A stretch of DNA of 64,000 nt. Origin: Cyanobium sp. WAJ14-Wanaka (GTDB lineage: Bacteria > Cyanobacteriota > Cyanobacteriia > PCC-6307 > Cyanobiaceae). The notes below the pieces were generated by a model. The model was given only the letters and a program-made list of their open reading frames with translations, had not been told where the DNA came from and did no database searches. Of the stretch, positions 54,946-64,000 are shown piece by piece. The stretch covers positions 1,026,661 through 1,090,660 of the forward strand of contig NZ_JAGQAZ010000001.1 of NCBI RefSeq assembly GCF_024345375.1, read 5' to 3'. The stretch's first letter is position 1; each line of letters begins with the position of its first letter. The translations under genes were made by a program, and so were the position numbers.

Positions 54946-56286
54946 TCAGATTGCCAGGCTTTCGGGATTGGTCTCGATCAGTTGGGCCAGGTCCTTGAGG
55001 AAAGCTGCCCCTTGGGCGCCATAGATCACCCGGTGGTCAGCGGTGAGGTTTACCTGCATTTGGCGCTTAACGGAAATGGAGCCATCCTTGCCGGCCACCA
55101 CTGCCGGACGGGAGGCAGCCACCGCGAGAATGGCACCGGTACCCGGGGGAAGGATCGCATCGAAGCGATCAACACCAAACATGCCGAGGTTGGAAAGGGT
55201 GAAGGTGCCGGTGCTGTATTCCTGGGGTTGCAGCTGCTTGGAGCGGGCCCGGGCCACCAAATCAACCCAATTACGCGCCATCGAATAGATATCGGTTTTG
55301 TCGGCGTTGGCAAGCACTGGCGTAATCAGGCCCCCATCCCCCATGGCCACAGCCACTGCCACGTTTACAGCCGTGGGATAAGACATGGCAGATCCATCGG
55401 CGGAAATTGCACAATTGACCTGGGGATGGCGAGCCAGGGTGACACCCACGGCCTTAGCCAACAGGGCCGTCATGGTTACGCCCTTACTTTTCACTTGTTT
55501 ATAGAAAGCATCCAGCTTGTCGGTCGTGATGGTGTAACCCACGTGGAAACAGGGCACGGCCAGGCTGGCCACCATGTTGCGGTTGACCGCGTTTTGGAGG
55601 GTGTTGAAGGCCACGCTGTCACCGGGGGCCCCAAAGGCCTCACCTGCAGGGGCGGGCGCTGCGGAGCCGTTAACACCAGCCGCGCTGACGGCCGGACCGC
55701 TGCCCTCAGCCACCCTGGGAACGGTGATCGGCTGGCCGGTGGCCTTGAGCACGTCCTCGGCCTGGATCCGACCATGGGGTCCACTGCCGCGCAGCGCCTC
55801 CAGCGCCACACCGAGCTGGCTGGCGAGTTTCTTAGCCCGGGGGGATGCCACCAGCCGACCACTGGCACTGGAAGCCACCGCCAGCACAGGAGCTGGTGGG
55901 GCCACGGGCGCTGCCGCAGGCGTAGAAACGGCCACTGCCGCGGGGGCAGCCGCAGGGGCTGGAGGGGCTGGTGCAGCTGCAGGAGCGGCAGCCGGCGCAG
56001 CTGGAGCGGCAGGCGCATTGGCCGCCACCTCGGCAATTTCAGCCTCGGTTTCCACGATCAAGGCAATCGTTTCGCCCACGGGCGCAGTGCCACCGGCGGG
56101 CATCAACACCGCCGCCAGGTAACCCTCGTTAAACGACTCCACATCCATATCCGCCTTATCCGACTCCACCACCAGCACGGATTCACCGCGCTCAACCTTC
56201 TCGCCAGGTTTTTTGAGCCACTCCACAATCTTGCCCTCGGTCATCGTCGACGAGAGGGCCGGCATGAAGATTTCGTGGGTTGCCAA
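54946..56286 (-). CDS. pdhC: Pyruvate dehydrogenase E2, dihydrolipoamide acetyltransferase
   Basis: E2 is the core of the pyruvate dehydrogenase complex and moves acetyl groups to CoA. I start at TTG 56286, giving the conserved ATHEIFMPALSSTMTEGKIV (446 residues). The lipoyl lysine is Lys44 in ESDKADMD, followed by an Ala-Pro linker, a subunit-binding domain (SPRAKKLASQLGVALEALRG) and the acyltransferase domain. The C-terminal motif reads DHRVIYGAQGA, with Tyr where Asp is usual; cyanobacterial and plastid E2 proteins share this, as I recall. LipB and PdhA are encoded nearby. Confidence 0.94.
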   Translation of the reverse strand: MATHEIFMPALSSTMTEGKIVEWLKKPGEKVERGESVLVVESDKADMDVESFNEGYLAAVLMPAGGTAPVGETIALIVETEAEIAEVAANAPAAPAAPAAAPAAAPAPPAPAAAPAAVAVSTPAAAPVAPPAPVLAVASSASGRLVASPRAKKLASQLGVALEALRGSGPHGRIQAEDVLKATGQPITVPRVAEGSGPAVSAAGVNGSAAPAPAGEAFGAPGDSVAFNTLQNAVNRNMVASLAVPCFHVGYTITTDKLDAFYKQVKSKGVTMTALLAKAVGVTLARHPQVNCAISADGSAMSYPTAVNVAVAVAMGDGGLITPVLANADKTDIYSMARNWVDLVARARSKQLQPQEYSTGTFTLSNLGMFGVDRFDAILPPGTGAILAVAASRPAVVAGKDGSISVKRQMQVNLTADHRVIYGAQGAAFLKDLAQLIETNPESLAI

Positions 56287-56391
56287 AGTCCTGTCTCCGC
56301 CTGGGGTTAAAGAGAGTCGCGGCAATCTGGTCTGCGGCAGGCCCAGGGTGGGGCAAACGCAGTGAAAGCAGCTCTTACTTCAACTTTAGAA

Positions 56392-56437
56392 GGGCAGCGG
56401 GCTGCCCGCCAGGATGGGTTTGGCCGCCTAACAGGCG
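56392..56437 (-). terminator. Candidate hairpins after katG
   Basis: Two stems lie 15-60 bases beyond the katG stop on the minus strand: CGCCT-N3-AGGCG (56425-56437) and GGGCAGC-N2-GCTGCCC (56392-56407). No clear T-run follows, so factor-dependent or weak termination is possible. Confidence 0.35.
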
Positions 56438-56451
56438 AGATGCCAGCCCAA

Positions 56452-59176
<2,725 letters not shown>

Positions 59177-59228
59177 GGAATTTGCAAAGCAGCGCCCAGG
59201 TTGTCAGCGCCTACTGCCCGGGTCAACC

Positions 59229-61199
59229 TCAGCGGGCTCCATAGATGGAAGCGATTGCCCCCGTATCTCGCAGCCCAATCCGATCGCGGCGCTGCTTAAG
59301 GGTTTGGGTGAGCAGGCCATTTTCCAAGCTGAAGGGCTCCACCAGGGCCACCCCCGCCAGGCGCTCGTCGGGCCTGGAGCCGGGCCGGGCCGCCAGCAAC
59401 CGGTTGCATTCCCGGGTGAGGGCACGCAGCAAGGCATCCCCGGCCAGCCCCTGCTGGGAGCCAAAGGCCGCCAGGGCATCGGCGCGGGGCACCACCAGGG
59501 CGCCCAACTGCTTGCGGTCCTGGCCCACCACCATCACCTGCTCCACCAGGGGGCTGGCCACCAGGGCCTCCTCCAGGGGGCCTGGCTCGATGTTTTCGCC
59601 GCTGCTGAGCACGATCGTGTCCTTGGCGCGGCCAGTGAGCACCAGGGTGCCGTCCTTGAGCAGATGCCCCAAATCGCCGGTGTCAAACCAGCCGTCGCCA
59701 TCGAGAACCTGGGCCGTGGCCTCTGGTTTGTGGAAATAGCCCGCCATTACCTGGGGGCCCTTGGCCTGCACCAGGCCTGTCATGCCAATGGAGAGAAGCT
59801 GGTGGCCCTGGGGATCCACAATCCGCAGGGCCGTGCCCGGCAGGGGTTGGCCCGCACTGCCGCGGCGGTTGGCCCATCGACGGCGGCAGGTGAGAACGGG
59901 CGAGGTTTCGGTGAGGCCGTAGCCCACCAGCAATTCGATGCCGATCGCCTCGAAAAAGCCATCCACATGCATGGCCAAGGCTCCGCCGCCACTGATGGCG
60001 GTCCGCAGCCGCCCCCCCACCAACTGGCGCCGCAAAGCTGGCCAGAGCACCCCTGCCGCCAACCGGTGTAGGGGCCAACGCAAAACGGCTTCGATTACCG
60101 CAGCCGAGCGCACCCACCAGGCCTCGTCTGAGAGGGTGAGATTGAGGGCCTGGCGGCGCCGCCAGGCATGGGCCCTGCTGTTGGCCAAGCCCACCTGCAG
60201 CAGCCGCTGGCGCGACCGGGGCATGGCAGCCAGGGCATCGTCGAAGCCCGACAGCAGGGCCTCCCAAAGCCTGGGGACACTTATCAAGTAGTGGGGACGC
60301 ACCTTCTGCAAATCAGCGCGCAGGTGCTTGAGCGTGGTGTAGGTCTGCTGGCAACCACAGGCGAGCAGCAAATACTCGGCGGCCCGCTCGTAGGCATGCC
60401 AGATCGGCAGCACGCTCACCACGTGGTCACCTGGCCTGGGCATTACCGCCACGCCGAGGGTGCGGATCTGATGCAAGAGGTTGGCGTGGCTGAGGGGCAC
60501 CCCCTTCGGTTGGCCCGTGGTACCTGAGGTGTAAAGGATCGTCGCCAGGCGGTGGGGGTCGTCGCTGGGGGGCCGCATCACTCCAGCCCCTGCCCCCTGG
60601 GCCATCAACTCCGACCAGCCCAGGCAAGGCAGTGCTGGTGGTAGGGCCCCAAGGCCGGTTGGGCCAGGATCCGGTTCCCCCTCCAAAAGCACCACAAAGC
60701 GCAGGGAGATCGCTGGATCCTCGAACACCCCGGCGGCCTGGAGCTTGGCCAGCAGGACCCCCGATTCCAGCACCAGGCCCATGGCGCCGGAGTCGGCCAG
60801 GATGTAGCGCAGCTCCTCCAGCGGTGCCGAACTGCCCCGCACCGCATCGGCGCCGCCGGCCCGCATCAAGCCCTGGTCTGCCTGCAACCAGCGGGGGCCA
60901 TTTTCGGCAAATAGCGCCACCACGGAGCCAGGACCTACCCCCAGAAGGGAAAAGCCCAGGGCTGCCTGCTCAATCGATTGGTGGAGCTGGCGAAAACTGA
61001 GCCGTTCGGGCGGCTGGCTGTGGGGAGCATCGAGGGCCTGGGCCTCTCCATAGCGACCGGCCAAAACTGGCCATAGCTGCTCCAGCCCGCTGAGGTGGCT
61101 CCAGTCGTCGCGCAGGGCAAGGGCCCGCCGATCGCGGCGGGTGGCCCGCCAGTGAATTTCGGCCTTTGGCAGGGCAGGAGCAGTCACGGGAAGGGGCAC
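59229..61199 (-). CDS. AMP-forming long-chain fatty acid (acyl-ACP/CoA) synthetase
   Basis: A 656-residue adenylating enzyme that activates fatty acids; in cyanobacteria the single enzyme of this kind recycles free fatty acids onto acyl carrier protein. It has the AMP-binding motif ILYTSGTTGQPKGVPLSHAN near residue 220, VGYGLTETSPVLTCR, and DTGDLGHLLKDGTLVLTGRA with VLSSGENIEPGPLEEAL. The start ATG 61199 is 24 bases after lipB ends. Acyl-ACP specificity is inferred from lineage. Confidence 0.93.
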   Translation of the reverse strand: MPLPVTAPALPKAEIHWRATRRDRRALALRDDWSHLSGLEQLWPVLAGRYGEAQALDAPHSQPPERLSFRQLHQSIEQAALGFSLLGVGPGSVVALFAENGPRWLQADQGLMRAGGADAVRGSSAPLEELRYILADSGAMGLVLESGVLLAKLQAAGVFEDPAISLRFVVLLEGEPDPGPTGLGALPPALPCLGWSELMAQGAGAGVMRPPSDDPHRLATILYTSGTTGQPKGVPLSHANLLHQIRTLGVAVMPRPGDHVVSVLPIWHAYERAAEYLLLACGCQQTYTTLKHLRADLQKVRPHYLISVPRLWEALLSGFDDALAAMPRSRQRLLQVGLANSRAHAWRRRQALNLTLSDEAWWVRSAAVIEAVLRWPLHRLAAGVLWPALRRQLVGGRLRTAISGGGALAMHVDGFFEAIGIELLVGYGLTETSPVLTCRRRWANRRGSAGQPLPGTALRIVDPQGHQLLSIGMTGLVQAKGPQVMAGYFHKPEATAQVLDGDGWFDTGDLGHLLKDGTLVLTGRAKDTIVLSSGENIEPGPLEEALVASPLVEQVMVVGQDRKQLGALVVPRADALAAFGSQQGLAGDALLRALTRECNRLLAARPGSRPDERLAGVALVEPFSLENGLLTQTLKQRRDRIGLRDTGAIASIYGAR

Positions 61200-61223
61200 A
61201 ACCGATCTGTTCTGCCCTAAGAA

Positions 61224-61904
61224 TTACCATCCATCGAGGGCTTCCTGGGGCATGGGGGGGCGCAAATTCAAGCCAAATTGGCGGGCTAGGGCCGCAAGCA
61301 ACAGGGGGCGCAGCATCCCGGTGCTGAGCTCCGGCCGCCAATCCACCAGCCGCCCCACCGGCCGATCGGCAATGCCACAGGGCACCACCTGGGCAAACCC
61401 CTCAAGGGCACAGCTCACATTCAGGGCCAAGCCGTGCTGGCTCACCCAGCGCTTGGCCCCCACGCCGATCGCCGCCACCTTTTTGCCCCTTAGCCACACA
61501 CCGGTGAGGCCCTCCAGGCGCTCCCCCCGCAAATCCAGCTCGGCCAACAGCTCAATCACCACCTGCTCCAGGCCCCGCAGGTAGGCGTGGAGGTCGGCTC
61601 CATGGCGAAGCAGGTTGAACACCGGATAGAGCACCAGCTGGCCCGGCAGGTGGTGGGTCACCTCACCGCCCCGATCAATGCGATGCAGCGGTAGGGGGGG
61701 ATGGGCCGGATCAAAAAGCAAAAAATTCGGATCGGCGCCCCGCCCGAGGGTGTAGCAGGCCTGGTGCTCCAACAGCAGCACCGCATCGGGGCCATCGGGA
61801 TCCAGCAACAGGCGCTGCTGCAGTTGCTTCTGGGCTCGCCAACCCTTTTCAAAGGCCAGGGGCTCGCCTGCTTCAAAAAGGATTGCGTCGACCGTTGTCC
61901 CCAT
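61224..61904 (-). CDS. lipB: Octanoyltransferase LipB
   Basis: LipB transfers octanoate from acyl carrier protein to lipoyl domains, the first step in making lipoyl-E2. The 226-residue protein has [16 protein letters not shown], the [17 protein letters not shown] substrate loop, and [20 protein letters not shown] with the catalytic cysteine. A likely client, the E2 subunit, is encoded at 54946. It is divergent from the hibernation factor gene. Confidence 0.96.
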   Translation of the reverse strand: MGTTVDAILFEAGEPLAFEKGWRAQKQLQQRLLLDPDGPDAVLLLEHQACYTLGRGADPNFLLFDPAHPPLPLHRIDRGGEVTHHLPGQLVLYPVFNLLRHGADLHAYLRGLEQVVIELLAELDLRGERLEGLTGVWLRGKKVAAIGVGAKRWVSQHGLALNVSCALEGFAQVVPCGIADRPVGRLVDWRPELSTGMLRPLLLAALARQFGLNLRPPMPQEALDGW

Positions 61905-61958
61905 GGGTTGGCGTTCCTAGCGTTGATGAGCACCAGCACCGGAGGAAGTAGGCACCTG

Positions 61959-62549
61959 ATGAAACTGCTGATCCATGGACGCAATCTTGACGTCACCCCA
62001 GCCATTCGGGAGTACACCGAAACCAAGTTGGGTCGAGCTATCACCCATTTCGAGGGAATGGTGAAGGAGGCCGATGTGCACCTTTCCGTTGCCCGCAATC
62101 CCCGGGTACCCCAGCAGACCGTGGAAGTCACGGTCTATGCCAATGGCACTGTTATTCGAGCCCAAGAACACAGCGACAACCTCTACGCCAGCATCGACCT
62201 GGCGGCCAACAAACTTCACCGCCAACTGAATCGTTACCACGATCGCCTCAAGGATCACCACCACAGCCCTGGCCACCGGGCAACACCCACTCCCGGCACC
62301 GAGCAAGTGGTGGATGAGCAGGTGGTTGAGGGAGCCCTAACCGATGGCAAGGAGCCCCAACTGCCCAACCGGGGGGTGCGGCGCAAGTACTTCGCCATGC
62401 CGGCGATGGCCCTCGACGACGCCGTGCTCCAGCTGGAGCTGATCGACCACGACTTCTATGTCTTCCGCGATGCGGACAGTGGCCAAATCCAGGTGGTCTA
62501 TCGCCGCAACCATGGGGGATTTGGCTTGATACAAACCAGGGAGTCTTGA
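61959..62549 (+). CDS. hpf: Long-form ribosome hibernation promoting factor (LrtA)
   Basis: This protein joins ribosomes into inactive 100S dimers in the dark or in stationary phase; in cyanobacteria it is known as LrtA. From ATG 61959 it has 196 residues. It has the S30AE-type N-terminal domain (KLLIHGRNLDVTPAIREYTE, DLAANKLHRQLNRYHDRLK), a flexible linker and the C-terminal dimerisation domain (GVRRKYFAMPAMALDDAVLQ, VVYRRNHGGFGLI). A possible ribosome site GGAGGAAG lies 12 bases upstream. Confidence 0.95.
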   Translation: MKLLIHGRNLDVTPAIREYTETKLGRAITHFEGMVKEADVHLSVARNPRVPQQTVEVTVYANGTVIRAQEHSDNLYASIDLAANKLHRQLNRYHDRLKDHHHSPGHRATPTPGTEQVVDEQVVEGALTDGKEPQLPNRGVRRKYFAMPAMALDDAVLQLELIDHDFYVFRDADSGQIQVVYRRNHGGFGLIQTRES

Positions 62550-63256
62550 ATCGGGACCATCCCCATCGGACCTCCGTAGGTGATTTGGCTGCCCTCCTGG
62601 ATCACGCCCTGCTGGATCCCCACCAGGGCAGGGAGGCCGTCATCCGCTGCTGTGATGAGGCCCGCCACTTCGGCTTTGCCGGAGTTTGCGTGGCCTCCCG
62701 CTGGCTCGAGGTGGCCCGCGAACGGCTGCCCCTCTCCGGAACTGGCAGTGGCAGAGGGAGTGGCCAGTCGCCGCGGCTGATCAGCGTGGTGGGGTTCCCC
62801 TTTGGAGCCGTGCCCCAGCCCATCAAGCAGGCCGAGGCAGAAGCGGCCATTGAGGCAGGCGCCGATGAATTGGATGTGGTGCCCGACTTCGGAGCCCTGG
62901 CCGATGGCAACAGTGGCGCCGTGCTGGATGAACTGGCGGCTATCTGCGAACTGGATCGGCCCGTCAAGGTGATCCTGGAGGTGGGAAAGCTCTCCCCAGA
63001 GAACCTGGAGCTGTTAGTGGAGATCGCCATAGACGCCGGTGCCCTCTTCCTGAAAAGCGGCAGTGGCTTTGCCCCCCCCGTCAGCGCGGCCCAGGTGCAA
63101 ACCCTGCGGGACCTGGCCAGGGGCCGGGCCGCAGTTTCCGCCTCCGGGGGGATCAGCGACCTCTGGCACGCCCTGGATCTGGTGGAGGCCGGCGCCACGC
63201 GCCTGGGCACCAGCCGCAGCCTGGCCCTGATGGAAGCCTGGCGCAGCCGTGGCTGA
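62546..63256 (+). CDS. deoC: Deoxyribose-phosphate aldolase, altered active site
   Basis: DeoC splits deoxyribose 5-phosphate into glyceraldehyde 3-phosphate and acetaldehyde. The 236-residue protein has the opening LAALLDHALLDP, the Asp in ADELDVVPDF and the Schiff-base Lys in LFLKSGSGFAPP. The second lysine, which E. coli has in GFKPAGGVRT (Lys201), is Ser here (AVSASGGISD). The start is TTG 62546, overlapping the hpf stop (TTGA). The stop overlaps recO by eight bases. Confidence 0.88.
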   Translation: MNRDHPHRTSVGDLAALLDHALLDPHQGREAVIRCCDEARHFGFAGVCVASRWLEVARERLPLSGTGSGRGSGQSPRLISVVGFPFGAVPQPIKQAEAEAAIEAGADELDVVPDFGALADGNSGAVLDELAAICELDRPVKVILEVGKLSPENLELLVEIAIDAGALFLKSGSGFAPPVSAAQVQTLRDLARGRAAVSASGGISDLWHALDLVEAGATRLGTSRSLALMEAWRSRG

Positions 63257-64000
63257 ACAGCGCCTCGAGGGCCTGGCCCTCAGCTGCAAACCGCTAGGGG
63301 AGCAAGACCGACTGTTGACCCTGCTCAGCGAAGAAGAGGGGCTTACTCGCCTGGCAGTGCCTGGCGCCCGCAGACCCAAAAGCAGCTTGGCCGCGGCCGT
63401 ACCCCTGGCCCACCTACGGCTGCAGGTGGGGGGGGGCGGCAGCAGTGGCACCGGCCTCAAACGGGTGCGCCAACTCAAGGTTGTGCGCAACTACAGCCTG
63501 CTGGGCCAGCGCCTAGAAACCCTCGCCGCAGCCCAGGCCTTGGCCGAAATCTGCCTGGCCCTGGTGCCGAGCGGCAGCCCCGCCCCCGGCATGCTCAATG
63601 CCCTTCTGGTGCAAATCGGCCGACTGGAGGAGCTGCTGAGGGAGAAGGGTCCAAATTTGGAGGCCCTGGCCACGGCGGTGCAGGGCGCCGTCCACCTCTT
63701 GGCCATTGGCGGCTATGCCCTGCCGCTGGCCCATTGCAGCCGCAGCGGCGATCTCCTGGAGCCACCGATCGGCAACTGGGAGTGGCGCTGCAGCCTGCTG
63801 CCCAGCGAGGGGCTGGCCATAGGTGCCATTGCCGGGGCCCGGATCATGCTCAACGCCTCCGAATTGGCGCTTTTGCAAAGGTTGCTCAGGCCAGCCCTTC
63901 CCCGCAAACGCGACGGGGAACTGATGGGCCCTGAGGCGGTTTGGCTCCATTTGCTTTCCCTCGTGGAGAGCTGGTGCAGCGAGCACCTGGGCCGCAAACC
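63249..64000 (+). CDS. recO: DNA repair protein RecO, cut by the window end
   Basis: RecO anneals single strands and loads RecA with RecR. The frame opens at GTG 63249 (VAEQRLEGLALSCKPLGEQD) and has the N-terminal OB fold (RLLTLLSEEEGLTRLAVPGA). It stays open to the last base, 250 codons, ending near VWLHLLSLVESWCSEHLG. RecO proteins have 240-270 residues, so only the last few are missing. It overlaps deoC by eight bases. The region 63420-63450 has a run of G that encodes a short glycine loop. Confidence 0.88.
   Translation, partial: MAEQRLEGLALSCKPLGEQDRLLTLLSEEEGLTRLAVPGARRPKSSLAAAVPLAHLRLQVGGGGSSGTGLKRVRQLKVVRNYSLLGQRLETLAAAQALAEICLALVPSGSPAPGMLNALLVQIGRLEELLREKGPNLEALATAVQGAVHLLAIGGYALPLAHCSRSGDLLEPPIGNWEWRCSLLPSEGLAIGAIAGARIMLNASELALLQRLLRPALPRKRDGELMGPEAVWLHLLSLVESWCSEHLGRK

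Noticed and set aside
61224-61904. One operon for lipB, E2 and pdhA
   Set aside because: The genes share a pathway but lie many kilobases apart with other genes between.

Overview
The window is a GC-rich chromosome segment from a cyanobacterium. It carries the photosystem II genes psbD-psbC, a phycobiliprotein lyase of the CpcS/CpeS type, a cyanobacterial AbrB regulator, an Ftn2/ARC6 division protein, and several cyanobacteria-only conserved proteins (DUF3611, DUF1517, DUF3122, Npun_F0494 type). The compact layout, the many ATGA stop/start overlaps and the high GC suggest a picocyanobacterium of the Synechococcus/Cyanobium group. This placement is an inference; no rRNA gene is present to confirm it.

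Layout. 0.1-3.7 kb: psbD-psbC with a terminator, maf and a conserved protein. 3.7-4.35 kb: an AbrB-type antitoxin and Doc toxin pair, whose toxin stop overlaps the start of cobQ. 4.3-8.3 kb: cobQ and a small 2Fe-2S ferredoxin that were once a coupled pair. They are now split by about 2.1 kb of more AT-rich DNA holding two FUSC-type transporter genes on the other strand. 8.3-20.95 kb: housekeeping genes (mnmA, a group 2 sigma factor, pdhA, ftn2, ffh, rpsP, phoH-like, a Bax-inhibitor-1 protein, era, a CpcS-type lyase, trmD), with one decayed toxin-antitoxin pair between era and the lyase.

20.95-28.2 kb is an accessory block between trmD and ispF. It holds a DUF4143 ATPase preceded by four 22-bp repeats, selO, a ParE-type toxin-antitoxin pair, and a fused scar of a type I restriction system (HsdM start joined to HsdR end). 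It also holds two coiled-coil proteins of unknown function, a broken ArdC-type antirestriction gene and a MazEF-type pair. Most of it reads as the remains of a defence and mobile-element hotspot.

28.2-64 kb is dense core genome: ispF, a methyltransferase, larB, thiamine genes (thiE, thiS), ribF, surE, pheS, nadK, an atypical response regulator, cbiET, a GH116 glycosidase, ribD, ftsH, argF, lexA, tRNA-Ala(GGC), a cyAbrB regulator, lnt, an FKBP isomerase, sodB and queA. These are followed by an APC-type permease, the pyruvate dehydrogenase E2 gene, katG, an acyl-activating enzyme, lipB, the long-form hibernation factor gene, deoC and the start of recO. Some functions link across the window: PdhA and E2 belong to one complex and LipB starts the lipoylation that E2 needs; CobQ and CbiET act in cobalamin synthesis; RibD and RibF act in flavin synthesis.

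The strongest unusual signals are the duplicated cobQ-ferredoxin junction around the FUSC pair, the trmD-ispF accessory block with its HsdM/HsdR scar, and the 22-bp repeat array in front of the ATPase gene.
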